Assembly: GCA_963693305.1 (NCBI GenBank)
Contig: OY855904.1
Span: 39,189,417-39,253,416, forward strand
Length of the DNA: 64,000 nucleotides
Source of the DNA: Meandrina meandrites
Lineage: Eukaryota; Cnidaria; Anthozoa; Scleractinia; Meandrinidae
Direction of reading: 5' to 3'
Below the pieces are notes generated by a model. That model saw only the letters and a list, made by a program, of their open reading frames with translations. It searched no databases and had not been told where the DNA came from. Shown piece after piece: positions 36,452-46,330 of the stretch (its first letter is position 1; each line of letters starts with the position of its first letter). The translations under genes were made by a program, and so were the position numbers.

Positions 36452-38010
36452 TATGGAGGTATATCTATGACAAAATTAAATACTCAGTAGTTGAAATAAA
36501 ATCATTGAAATCATGAATGCATCAATCCAAAGTAGCATGGCAACAAGCTGATTGTGTAAATACCCATAATGCGAAAGGACAAAACGCCAGAAGGCAAAAC
36601 CCTGAAAGGCATCATACAAAAAGCATCACACAAAGAGGCATAACGCAGAGGCATCACGCAAGCAGGCATCACGCAAAGAGGCATAACGGGAAGAGGCAAT
36701 ACGCAAAGAGGCATCACGCAAAGAGGCATAACGCGAAGAGCCAAAACGCAAACAGGCATAATGCAAACAGGCATCACGCATAGAGGCATAACGCGAAGAG
36801 GCATCACGTAAATAGGCATAACGCAAACAGGCATCACGCAAGCAGGCATCACGCAAAGAGACAAAACGCAAAGAGGCAAAACGCAAATAGACATTACGCA
36901 AAGAGGTATCACGCAAGCGGGCATCACGCAACCAGACATAACGCAAAGAGGCAAAACGTGAAGAGGCAATACGGTACGCAAGTGGACATAACGTCCCCAG
37001 AGCCTGCGCGTTATAAGTCAGCGGTGACCGAACTGCTTAAAAGGCCCACGGGATCGCTGCGGACTTCTGAAGATCGCAAAATGGCTGCAGGAAGTTCGCA
37101 AGCCTCTGTGTCTTCCCTCTTAAACGAGGCGATTCGCTTTCTTAGCGATCAACAACCGGAACAGCCAGTGTCAAATACCGTTCAACCATCAAGATCCGAA
37201 AGAGTTGCGGAAAATTTAAAGTTAAATTAGGTGCAGCAGACGTTGACATGTAAAAGCACGTGCACTCCGGCGCATTATTTTGCACAGCCGAGACAGAATA
37301 AAATACTGGTAGTACAGACGCTGTAATTAATTTTTGGTCATGTGGTTTCCATACAAGGCAAAAGCGAGTGGCCTGGGACGAGAATTATTTGCGTGATGCC
37401 TATGTGCGTGACGCCTGCTTGCGTGATACCTGTTTGCGTTATGCCTTTTTGCGTCATGCCTGTTTGCGTTATGCCTTTTTGCGCTATACCTATTTGCGTG
37501 ATGGCTCTCTGCGTTATACCTCTTTGCGTGATGCCTCGTTGCGTTTTGTCTCTTTGCGTGATGCCTGTTTGTGTTATGCCTATTTGCGTTTTGCCTCTTC
37601 GCGTTATGCCTCTTTGCGGGATGCCTCTTTGCGTTTTGCCTCTTTGCGTATGGAGGTATATCTATGACAAAATTCAATACTCAGTAGTTGAAATAAAATC
37701 ATTGAAATCATGAATGCATCAATCCAAAGTAGCATGGCAACAAGCTGATTCTGTATATACCCATAATGCGAAAGGACAAAACGCCAGAAGATACGCAAAG
37801 AGGCATCACGCAAGCAGGCATCACGCAAAGAGACATAACGCGAAGAGCCAAAACGCAAACAGGCATAACGCAAACAGGCATCACGCACAGAGGCAAAACG
37901 CAAAGAGGCATCACGCATAGAGGCATAACGCGAAGAGGAATCACGTAAATAGGCATAACGCAAACAGGCATCACGCAAAGAGGCATCACGCATAGAGGCA
38001 AAACGATATT
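36452..38010. repeat. 15-bp minisatellite complex with direct and inverted blocks
   Basis: Unit AGGCATMACGCAAAG, arrayed forward at about 36600-36980, reversed at 37375-37647 and forward again at 37790-38005. A segment beginning 'tatggaggtatatctatgac' is directly repeated at 36452 and 37649. Because the unit is 15 bp, all frames stay open and give false His/Arg/Lys or Met/Cys/Val repeat proteins. Confidence 0.85.
37081..37230 (+). CDS. possible first exon or short gene between inverted minisatellites
   Basis: ATG at 37081 opens a non-repetitive frame of 49 codons (MAAGSSQASVSSLLNEAIRF at its start) with ordinary codon use, ending in TAG. An alternative is splicing near the end at 'ttaaagttaaattag'. 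It lies in the unique core between the forward and reversed 15-bp arrays, as expected for element-borne sequence. Family not recognised. Confidence 0.3.
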   Translation: MAAGSSQASVSSLLNEAIRFLSDQQPEQPVSNTVQPSRSERVAENLKLN

Positions 38011-38682
38011 TTGGTGCAGTCATGAATTATGATTTATGAGTTACAGTATTTGGTACTGGTCTGTTTTGTTGCTTATGCAGTGCACTGTTATGCCATTCAG
38101 CGATTGAAATTCCTCATCTTCAAGAAAACGACATTGGGAAGGCAATATTAGCCTTGTCTGTTACCAAACCATATTTCTACAAACTATGCACTCTACCATG
38201 CCATATAAAGTGTCATTGTTAATTATTCAAGGAAGGTTCTGATGTTCATTAAAATTTGATTTAAATGCCTGAAACCTATACGGCCCTATACACATTTGTT
38301 TGCTTAGCCTCCGGTACCTTGGAAGTTTGAAAACTGGTGTACCCCAAGGTATAACAATATTAAAAGTATTAAGTCAGTATAAACTTTCAAAGCCTCTAAC
38401 TCAAAAAGTTCAAAAAAGTTCAGAATGAGATTTACACCGATGAAAAAGCAATACTTACTCTACTTACTGCTTGAAAATTGAGCCATCTGCTACCATATTT
38501 TCCTTGAAATTGGTGCTTGATTTATAGCGTTCGAAAAAAGGGCAAAAGACATTTCGAGAAAGTTGGTTTTCTTTATGATAATTCACCACTGCGTTCACAG
38601 AATCAAAGTCTTTCTAACTTCTTACAGTTAAGGAAACATATCGTTATTTCATTTCCAAAAGAATTTCGCGGAATCGTCTTAC
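38011..38682. other. non-coding, nothing recognised
   Basis: AT-rich interval with no supported gene. Confidence 0.4.
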
Positions 38683-38739
38683 TGTTTTTGCGTAGCAATC
38701 AATTTTCTCCACCAGCCATCGACTCTCACTTGCCGCCAT
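38683..38739 (-). CDS. possible host first exon
   Basis: On the minus strand, ATG at 38739 begins a 57-nt block of 19 codons (MAASESRWLVEKIDCYAKT) that ends at a GTAAGA donor. Upstream on that strand (38740-38870) the DNA is unusually CpG- and GC-rich, as expected for a promoter. An L1-like fragment lies beyond. No downstream exon was identified. Confidence 0.35.
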
Positions 38740-38894
38740 GTTTTGAACTTTGCTGCAGTGAAGCGCGCTCGACCCAGTCCTACTCCGCATCACGCATCGC
38801 CCAAGAGCGCTCTGGCCGTTTCGCCGCCCTTTCTTTTTAGCGCCCTGCTCTAATAGATGACAGCCATCAGACAGCCATCTGGCCAAAAAAGTGC

Positions 38895-40311
38895 GTCTGC
38901 TTGGGCGTTTGTTTTTCCCGCGACTTGGAGGCTTCCACCAAAGATAATTTTGATAAAAGATTGCTTGCTCTAGAAAAGTGTCTTAACATCTGGTCAGCAA
39001 GACATTTAACTCTCTATGGGAAAATAAACATCATTAAAAATTTAGCCCTCTCAAAAATAGTTTTTATCGCTTCTTCTCTCAGCGTACCCAGTGGATTCGT
39101 TGATCAAGTGAACAAGCTTCTTTCAAACTTCATATGGAACCACAAACCGCCAAAAATCAAACATGCGACAATGATTGGTAAAATTAAAGACGGCGGGCTT
39201 AATATGCCTGATTTCAAAATTATAAATAAATCGCCGAAAGCAGGGTGGGTTAAACGGCTTCTAGATCCTCATATGCAATCTTCGAAGACAATACCTTTTA
39301 GTCTTTTACATCACGTAAGGTGGCCCCTTGTTGTTTGAATGCAATTTTTCTTTAAAAACCTTGCCTGAGTTGCCCAACCTACCACTCTTTTACCGCGACG
39401 TCCTTAATGCTTGGGAAGGGATTGTTATGCACACTCCCACAACAAGGAAAGAAATAGAAAACGAGATCTTATGGAACAATCACCCTATTACAATTGGCGG
39501 GAAATCTGTCTTTTATAAAAAGTGGTACGATCCCGGCGTAAAGACCCTGTCGAACATTCTGGACGATGAAGGAAAGTTCTTGTCTTTTGCTGAATTTACC
39601 AACAAATATAAAATTAAAACAAATTTTCTATGCTATATAGGGTTGTGCAATGCTATTCCAAAGTATTGGAGGGAAGCGTTTAACTGCGATCCAGAAAATG
39701 AATTTGTTTGTACGGAGCAGCCGAGTCGGACACAACCGTTCAACAGTTCATTCTGGACTTGCCAACAAGCACGTTTATTTTACGTCTCCAAAGCGTTCCA
39801 AAAGCCTACAGCAGAATCTCGTCTAATCAAGGCCGGTTTTAGTAATCAGAACATCTCTGCGGTATATCTACTTCCATTTAAAGTCACAAAAAATATAAAA
39901 CTCTCGATGTTTCAATTCAAAATAAACCACCACATCCTTTACACTCGTGATAAACTTTTTAGAGCTAAAATTACTGACGATGATGAATGTCAATTGTGTG
40001 GAACAAGACAAACGCTACAACATTTGCTTGCAGAATGTCAGCATGTCCAAATTTTCTGGAACCTCTTTACCTCTTGGTGGAACTCTTGCAACTCACCCAA
40101 GGTGGCTCTGACCAACAAAGATAAAATATATGCATATCGCCCCGAGGAACGATCTTTCCGCGTGCTCAATCTTTGCCTGATTGTAGCTCGATACTACATC
40201 TACACTGCAGCCAAAAAAAGTGAATCCTTTAGCTTACTAGCATTTAAAATCTTGCTAAAGAGCAAATTGTCTACGGAACCGTCAGGCGTTCGAGTATCCG
40301 TGAGCTTTTAG
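38895..40311 (+). pseudogene. L1-like LINE ORF2, C-terminal half
   Basis: The first part (to about 39338) is the region after the reverse transcriptase catalytic core of L1-like ORF2, with the typical ARHLTLYGKINIIKNLALSK and FIWNHKPPKI segments. The frame then shifts by one near 39330 and continues to 40311 through TRDKLFRAKI and a zinc-knuckle-like CQLCGTRQTLQHLLAECQH. The catalytic YADD region is absent, so it is 5'-truncated. About 250 bp of 3' untranslated sequence follows. Probably the same family as 22230-23311. Confidence 0.85.
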
Positions 40312-40586
40312 ATGATTAGAACTGTAGTTATTAAGCATAATATTTGCATAGTACTCCTAGTTTCAATTCTTTATTCAGATTTATGTTTTTTGTTGTCGTT
40401 GTGTCTTTTTTTTTTGTTTTTTTTTTACTTCACTGTGAGTTACTTGAAAACAATAGAAAAAAAATAGCCCCCTGTGAGGACATGTGGTTACGTTTGGACT
40501 ACGTGGCGGTCAGCAGTTACACCAATAAAAGCAAGCACCTTGCATATTTAAAAAGTTGAAATTGACCCGAAATCATTACCTGAGTA

Positions 40587-40653
40587 GGTAGTCACGTGGT
40601 TAGTATTTTCGTTCCTGACACGATGGATCCGGGTTCGACTCCCCCACGGCGCA
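40587..40653 (+). repeat. tRNA-like (SINE head or tRNA pseudogene)
   Basis: Contains A-box-like GTGGTTAGTAT and B-box GGGTTCGACTCC with tRNA-Asp-like spacing, but no convincing closed acceptor stem. T/A-rich tracts follow. More likely a SINE head or tRNA relic than a working tRNA. Confidence 0.45.
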
Positions 40654-40970
40654 TTATTTGTTGAACAGTTTCTTTTTTTTTATTTTTTTTTTCAAGATGT
40701 CTAGTACATTCCCTGTATTTAGCTGCACGTTCAAGTCCTGAAAACTCCATTTGAAGTTCATAGTTTGGGTTAAATTTCATGCCGTGTGTCTTGAGAAAAT
40801 CCTCCTTGACAAACGAACCGGAAACGAAGATTTTTAAGACATCAATGTCCACTTGTTTCTGCCGTTGAGTATTCTCCAGATTCATTCCTTCAATTCTAGA
40901 CTTCAAAAGATGTCTTGCAATCGTTAACGGAGAAAAAACATTGCCTCGAAAGAGCCTACAACAGACGCCA
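40592..40970 (-). pseudogene. coding-like block, possible retrocopy of an unrecognised gene
   Basis: A minus-strand frame runs from about 40970 through RLFRGNVFSPLTIARHLLKS and VDIDVLKIFVSGSFVKEDF to an A-rich tract (complement of 40670-40692), then into the tRNA-like repeat. The composition is that of an ordinary protein, but coding-like sequence ending in an A-tract next to an L1-like copy suggests a truncated retrocopy. Not recognised. Confidence 0.35.
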
Positions 40971-41889
40971 TTTTCTTTGTTTGGTCAACCATGCGTGAGT
41001 ATAGCGCGTGGGAAAACGAGCCTGCAATGTCATATACGTTCTGACAACGTGGTAAAAAGAAAAAAAAATTCCGTGTACTGCGTGGTACTTGTAAGACTAA
41101 AAAAATAAAAACAAAGTTCTTACTAAATGAGTATTAAGTCCATTTCGAAAAAAAAATAATCTTCCATATGCTTTGGGCTCAGCACTTCTTCTTTTTCCAC
41201 TAAAGAAGAGTTCTGACAACGTGACGGTCAGCAGTTATTCCCATGAAAAAACCTACGGACTTACTCACCCTGTAGCATAGTACGGTTACTGACGTAACCA
41301 CAAAAAATCGGTAGATTTTTTTTTAATTCGAAAACAATGAATATTTCAAAATTCACAATTTGCGCATCGTAAACCTCTTCCTCTTCATTTGTTTACAACT
41401 TTTGCTAGAGTTTCCGATCTTTCCATACTTTTCAGCAATGTTTTAGCTGGCATTAAGCTTTCAAATAATCCATGGGATCTTAGCATTACTTAAACGTTGT
41501 TATAACAGCTCCCAATTATACACAAGCATAATATTTTGAAGCAAAAATTCAACAGTCAACTGTGCAGCAATTTCTACCCAGCCGATTTCGTTGAAACTTG
41601 CTCACATTAAAACTTGGATAATTTGAACTTGATGACATTAATTAGAAAAAAATCTATCGTCGCGTTTGGAAAATACTCGCGTTTTTTTCATAAATTGATT
41701 TTTTCAAAAACGTTAATATCTCGTGTTGGTTTATTTTGTTCGCCCTAGAGTTTAAAGCTTTATAAAATTTGAATATTTGTTATATCGATTGCCAAAAATC
41801 AGAGAAATCGGTTAACGTTCACATGCCCAAAACTCGATTTAGAAAAGAGCACCTCCGTTCCCAAAAATAGCCGCGGGCCACCTTAATAA
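40971..41889. other. non-coding; half of a TTAA-type repeat end
   Basis: AT-rich. The end 'gggccaccttaa' at 41873-41884 resembles the right end of the 10409-11083 foldback, but the matching left end was not found. Confidence 0.4.
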
Positions 41890-42807
41890 GGTGTCTCTCT
41901 ACAGTTTCTTCTGGACCATACCAAACATTTTCATTTGGCCGCTTAGCAAACTTCCCGGACTCGGATCGATGTGAAATTTACACCAGATATTGGAATTGGA
42001 TTGAAGTTTGATATAATATATTTTTTAGGAAAATCGATATTTCCATGGCAACGACAAACAGAAAAACAAGATATCAGTTAAACTGGAATTCTACGCGAAT
42101 ACGATTTGATGTAAAAAAACTAACACCAGAATCTGAAACTATGGTGTACTGCAAATCAAATATACAGGAATAAAAAAAAATCTATATTTCAAACCATGCT
42201 TTTTGCATTATAATGATAAACGGACCGAGACGCAGACACTGCTTTGATGAAATTACTTCGAAATAACACCAAAATGTCTATTTAACTTATCTTTCGTCGC
42301 TGTGAAAGTTTAGTTGATTTTCGTTATCGCGATCCCGAGAATTGGATTTTTTCATATGGTCACTACCAATGTAATTTTTGGTAAATTTTCTTCTTTTCGC
42401 GCTTTTTCCAAAATCTCCAAAACTGCTCCAACGATTTTTTGAAAACTTTCGCAACACATGCTTGATAATTCAAAGAATTTAATTCCAAAGTTTTATTAAC
42501 GTTGATTTACTGGAAGACGTCCAAATTTATCCTTACAGAAGGCGTTCGAACCGACGAAAATGTTTCGTTACAAATTCAGCGTTCGCAATTTATGCTAAAA
42601 TATTCAAATCAACGTGTTTTTACATTCCATCGAGTGAGCAAAAGAGTGAGGGAAAAAACACAATATTGAAAAGAATAGCAACGAACTGTATTTATCAAGA
42701 TGGAATTTAAAAAACGTTAATTTGAATATTTTAGCATAAATTGCGAACGCTGAATTTGTAACGCAACTTTTTCGTCGGTTCGAACGCCTTCTTTAAGGAT
42801 AACTTTG

Positions 42808-43003
42808 AGTAGTAATATCGGTGTATACAAATACCGTTTCGGAAATGGAAATTGGGTGGTTGTAAGAGTCTGAGGTGCATAAGCGAAACATAAACCCCGC
42901 TCACATAGCTCGCGGGGGTTCATCTTTAGCTTATGCACCTCAGACTCTTACATTTACCCAAGTCACCCGAACCAGTATTTGTATTACACCGATATTACTA
43001 CTT
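42808..43003. repeat. terminal nested palindrome (left)
   Basis: The first 27 bases (AGTAGTAATATCGGTG...) pair with 42976-43003. Inside, GTAAGAGTCTGAGGTGCATA at 42862 pairs with its complement ending at 42951, and CCCCGC pairs with GCGGGG at the tip near 42895-42917. The whole 196 bp can fold as one long hairpin with bulges. Confidence 0.85.
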
Positions 43004-43042
43004 GGTAAGGTAGGGTCAATTAAAAACAAGAGCAACCAGGGC

Positions 43043-43048
43043 TATATA
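43043..43048 (+). promoter_or_regulatory. TATATA motif 5 bases before ATG 43054
   Basis: TATATAAG lies immediately upstream of the terminal-repeat gene; part of a pattern shared by most genes of the element. Confidence 0.5.
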
Positions 43049-43053
43049 AGAAA

Positions 43054-43368
43054 ATGGTGCGAGCTTATAACATAAAAGTGGCGCGAGGAAAAAACAACTG
43101 CGGGTGGTTAATGTTAAGCCGAAAAGAAACCTGTGGGCGGAGGTGTATGGGAGAGTACTGCGCGTGGCACAACTATCAGCTAAAAACAGTAAAAAAAAAA
43201 CCAGTCCCATGTCGCAGTTGCGGAAAAGGTGTAATGTGTGACTATCGTCTGTGTATGGCATGCGGAGGAAGTAAACTAAAGCACCGGCTAATCAGCAAAC
43301 ACAGAAAAGCGAAGAAAAACTTCGAGCTGGTCTTGATGGAGCTAAAGAACAAGCAATTAGATAATTGA
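43054..43368 (+). CDS. terminal-repeat Cys/His-rich protein (left copy)
   Basis: A 104-residue basic protein. Cysteines and histidines are arranged in two groups: CGWLMLSRKETCGRRC then YCAWH (about residues 16-40), and CRSCGKG, MCDYRLCMACGG (about 53-73), consistent with binding two or more zinc ions. The C-terminus is Lys-rich. It is encoded within the terminal repeat, so the element carries two copies; the right one has an early stop. Zinc-binding, basic and located at the DNA end, it may act on nucleic acid, for instance in regulation or at the termini, but this is inference. No family name is assigned. Confidence 0.75.
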   Translation: MVRAYNIKVARGKNNCGWLMLSRKETCGRRCMGEYCAWHNYQLKTVKKKPVPCRSCGKGVMCDYRLCMACGGSKLKHRLISKHRKAKKNFELVLMELKNKQLDN

Positions 43369-43378
43369 CACCTAGCAT

Positions 43379-43384
43379 TATATA
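43379..43384 (+). promoter_or_regulatory. TATATA motif 5 bases before ATG 43390
   Basis: ATTATATACAGCG directly precedes the start codon; same spacing as for 43054. Confidence 0.5.
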
Positions 43385-43389
43385 CAGCG

Positions 43390-43599
43390 ATGGGTAGAGG
43401 AAGAAACAATGGTCCTATTGATCAAAGCACTAAAAAACCGAAAGTTAGAAAAAATAAAGAAAGGGTAGATTGGCCATTATTTCAGACACACAGAATAGAA
43501 GAAAATAAAGAATTGCCAATACTTGTATCAGAAGAACTTCTTGCAGAAATGAAAAAAATGAGTCCACAAGAATTAATGAATATTCTTTTACCAAAATAA
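43390..43599 (+). CDS. small basic protein, unknown
   Basis: 69 residues. The first half is Lys/Arg/Asn-rich (KKPKVRKNKER); the second half is a predicted acidic helix ending in LLAEMKKMSPQELMNILLPK. The start is supported by the nearby TATATA motif and ATGG context. It lies 21 bp after the terminal-repeat gene and on the same strand. No family recognised. Confidence 0.6.
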   Translation: MGRGRNNGPIDQSTKKPKVRKNKERVDWPLFQTHRIEENKELPILVSEELLAEMKKMSPQELMNILLPK

Positions 43600-43651
43600 T
43601 GTGAACAGGGACATGATTTATTTACATATTTAGAAAAAACTACAACCCTGT

Positions 43652-43657
43652 TATATA
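43652..43657 (+). promoter_or_regulatory. TATATA motif 10 bases before ATG 43668
   Basis: GTTATATAAGG precedes the start codon. Confidence 0.45.
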
Positions 43658-43667
43658 AGGTTAAAAT

Positions 43668-44027
43668 ATGGTTAGTGAATCAAACAACTGCCAACTTACC
43701 GAGTACATAAAAAAAATCAGACATCGAGCGGCACTTGGTTGGTACAAAGTACACCAAGATTTGCAGAAAACCCCTTTCTGTCATAGACGGCAAAGGCTTG
43801 TGAAAGTTATGTTTTGTCTTGATCATAAAAATTGCGGCGTTGATGGGATATGTGTTCCGTGTATACGAAAACACTCCATCAATCATTACGCTTTCCCAGA
43901 CATAGACGAATACAACAGCCCCAGACGCTGTATTGAGATATGCGATGATGATCTTGAACATGCTTGGATCCTTTGTATGTTAAGGGGTTTAGACCCAACG
44001 CGAGAAACCTTTCAGAAGTTTTACTGA
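43668..44027 (+). CDS. Cys/His-containing protein, unknown
   Basis: 119 residues. A central block has FCHRRQRLVKVMFCLDHKNC followed by GICVPCIRKHSINHY, with a spacing of Cys and His that could bind zinc. The C-terminus is acidic then aromatic (ICDDDLEHAWILCML). Same strand as its neighbours in the left early-looking block. No match to a family could be made from memory. Confidence 0.6.
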   Translation: MVSESNNCQLTEYIKKIRHRAALGWYKVHQDLQKTPFCHRRQRLVKVMFCLDHKNCGVDGICVPCIRKHSINHYAFPDIDEYNSPRRCIEICDDDLEHAWILCMLRGLDPTRETFQKFY

Positions 44028-44781
44028 GCGGCAGCTTCCTTCTACTCGATGTAAATTCTGTGAAGCGAACCGTTGCGTGACATTTTTCTCAGAAAGACCG
44101 GAAACCAATATTTATATTTTCCAGGCCCCTTGGACGAGCAGAACATGGCGCTCGCCTCACGATTTAGCGTTTGGGCCGAAAAAAGACGAAACATAACAGA
44201 TACTACGAAAAAAATATGCTCAGTTAACGCGCTGTAAGTTTTTGTGCCCCCACAGAAGCTGGCGAAGTGAAGCGACGAGAAGAAATCGAGAAATAACAGG
44301 ATTTGATCACAGAAATGTTATCGCTCGATCGAGTGAAATTTCTAGAACATGGACTCGTTCGAACCTGTTTACTTTTTTTCTGCCTCCCGCATAGCCTCCA
44401 CTACTTGATATGTTATCTGTCTGACTTCGTTCTGCCAAACGGGAGTAGAAAGTTCGGTTAAAATAAAGCAAATCGCGTGGAAAAGGACAAGCATTTTGGC
44501 CTCTTGGCTATATTTTATTTACAAATCTTTACCAAGTTTTTCTAATTATGCTGCCCAAAAGCGCATGCGTACGGGCTCAAATATCATGATTAATATTCAA
44601 AAATGCTTCTTAAAAGTTCTATTATGGTTACAACACATAGTAACGCAATAATATTTACTTTAAAAGACATCATGAGACGATCGTATGATTTTCTTCAGCC
44701 AATCAAAAACATCACATTTTACTTCACAATTGTGAAACATTCTTGTGTAAGGTCATTTTATTTGTGAAATTATCAGTGAAG
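44028..44781. other. longest non-coding gap inside the Polinton
   Basis: About 750 bp. It includes a 29-codon frame from ATG 44145 (MALASRFSVWAEKRRN...) that ends exactly at a GTAAGT-like site with a pyrimidine-rich AG 22 bases later. The implied intron is too short to be convincing. No palindrome or promoter cluster is evident. Confidence 0.4.
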
Positions 44782-45162
44782 ATGCCTTACTCCCAAAAGC
44801 AGTTAGATGAACGCTATAAAAGTGTTTGTGAAAACATAAAAGACGCAAAGGAATATACTATGGAACATTTAAAGAGTACCATTGAGATGAATGTGGTGGC
44901 TTTTTTTGATAATCTTGGTAAGAACAGCCTGTTTGAATCTAGTGCTGAACTTGATGCAATTGAAGAGACTATTCATCAATGTCGTGTGGCAATCACGAAT
45001 GAAAAGTCCAGACGCATACTTCAAGACGAATTTACAAGGATGGCTCGTAAATATGATGAAAAAACAATTAAGAAACATCACTTCAAGATGAAAAGGAGGC
45101 AAAATAATTTGGAGAAAGCCAGCCCGTATCCTGTACAGTCACCAGCTTCAATTGGACATTAA
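44782..45162 (+). CDS. helical charged protein, unknown
   Basis: 126 residues from ATG 44782 (an earlier in-frame TTG is unlikely as start). It is strongly helical, with alternating Lys/Glu and no cysteine cluster, and has a basic stretch (KKHHFKMKRRQNN) before a Pro/Ser tail. It lacks the usual TATATA motif, unlike neighbours, so it may be expressed differently. Function unknown. Confidence 0.55.
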   Translation: MPYSQKQLDERYKSVCENIKDAKEYTMEHLKSTIEMNVVAFFDNLGKNSLFESSAELDAIEETIHQCRVAITNEKSRRILQDEFTRMARKYDEKTIKKHHFKMKRRQNNLEKASPYPVQSPASIGH

Positions 45163-45633
45163 AATAGAACTGAATTGTATGTATCGTTTATTTTGTCATA
45201 TGACTTTGTAGTAAGATAAAAATAATGTCTCACATAATAGTATATAATGAGTTATTGTAATGAAGATTTACATGAAGCTTTTGAGCTTGTGATAATTTGT
45301 CCTTTTTTGTGATTAACAACTGAATGATATGTCACCGAAAAATACTTATGTTGTGAAAATATGACCGTAATAAAAGATAATGGAGTTTATATTTGTAAAT
45401 ATTGTGGTTTTGTTATCAGCACTTTTATTTTTTATTATGCTGTGTAATTTCCTGATGTTTTGAATTAATTGATTAATATTTTTCAGTATCTGATTTATTA
45501 AATTTGCAGTCTTCATATATTAAAATTTAATAATCACATAAATGACAGCATGAGTTACAAAAAGAATTTGCTATATTTTGGAACGGCTATCATTCTTTTA
45601 TGAAGTGGAACAATGTTCTCTTAGACTGAAATT
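45163..45633. other. AT-rich gap between convergent blocks
   Basis: About 470 bp of very AT-rich DNA between a plus-strand and a minus-strand gene; likely 3' ends of both transcripts. No gene seen. Confidence 0.5.
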
Positions 45634-46302
45634 TTATTTCGAAACGTCGACCGCGCTGCCAAGAATCTTTTTTTGAAGCCTAATTCGTTCTTCATGCACG
45701 GCCTGTTGTCGTATTTTTTCGATGTCAGGACTGCTCTGTTTATGTTTTTCCTTTGGAAGTGTACCTTTTCGAAGAATTTCCTTCTGAATACGATAGCTCT
45801 CTTTTTCATCAAGGATGCTTTGAAACTCAGAATCGCTTATTTTACCGTCAATGAGTGATTTTGACAGTATGCGGTTGACAGTATCGCATTTTGACAAAGC
45901 AAGTGTCATGATTTTGCAGTGTTTGATAAGTTTGGGCTCTAGCTTTTTGTAAAAACCGGTTAGCCCTGCCGCTGTTAGCCCAAATACAGAGGCGACACAG
46001 CCAATTGGTATAGATGCAGGAATCCCTATGCCTGTAAACGCAGCTGCTACGCCACCTGCGGAAAGAAAACCAGAAATACCGCCAGCGGAAAAGCTAGCGT
46101 AGTTGATAATGGTTTTAGTGCGTTTGTATTTTTTTGCAACAAGCTGATAATGGGAAACTTCATCACTTAAATATTTTAAAACTTCATTGGCTTTCTGCAT
46201 ACGAAAATTGTTATCTGGTTGAGTTTGTAGAACTGGATAAAGTGTTGTCTGAGTTTCTGTTTCTTCATAAGCTGGAGCAGTAGGTAATACGTTGGATGCC
46301 AT
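45634..46302 (-). CDS. membrane-active-looking protein with Gly/Ala hydrophobic centre
   Basis: 222 residues from ATG 46302, whose upstream sequence AAATATAACC places an AT-motif directly before it. The N-terminus is Pro/Glu/Thr-rich with APAYEE, possibly a late-domain-like P-x-A-Y motif. The centre (about residues 70-120) is a pair of hydrophobic Gly/Ala helices (SFSAGGISGFLSAGGVAAAF, IPIGCVASVFGLTAAGLTGF). The C-terminal part is basic and charged. The layout suggests a membrane-inserting virion or exit/entry protein; the family is unknown. Confidence 0.65.
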   Translation of the reverse strand: MASNVLPTAPAYEETETQTTLYPVLQTQPDNNFRMQKANEVLKYLSDEVSHYQLVAKKYKRTKTIINYASFSAGGISGFLSAGGVAAAFTGIGIPASIPIGCVASVFGLTAAGLTGFYKKLEPKLIKHCKIMTLALSKCDTVNRILSKSLIDGKISDSEFQSILDEKESYRIQKEILRKGTLPKEKHKQSSPDIEKIRQQAVHEERIRLQKKILGSAVDVSK

Positions 46303-46330
46303 GGTTATATTTACAAAAATATTTTTTTGT

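Larger units (their letters stand above)
42808..43359 (+). repeat. left terminal inverted repeat of the Polinton
   Basis: About 552 bp, nearly identical in inverted orientation to 59495-60052. It contains the terminal palindrome and almost all of a Cys/His gene. Homology stops after 'aacaagcaatta'. Confidence 0.9.

Noticed and set aside
36511..38023. Several 70-156 residue frames of His/Arg/Lys or Met/Cys/Val repeats
   Set aside because: They are all translations of the 15-bp minisatellite, whose length keeps every frame open; no start context or unique sequence supports them.
40587..40653. Functional tRNA gene
   Set aside because: A and B boxes are present but a paired acceptor stem is not; better explained as a SINE head.
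42863..42951. CRISPR-like or riboswitch-like hairpin
   Set aside because: It is a single stem within the terminal palindrome and occurs once per end; no spacer array and a eukaryotic context.
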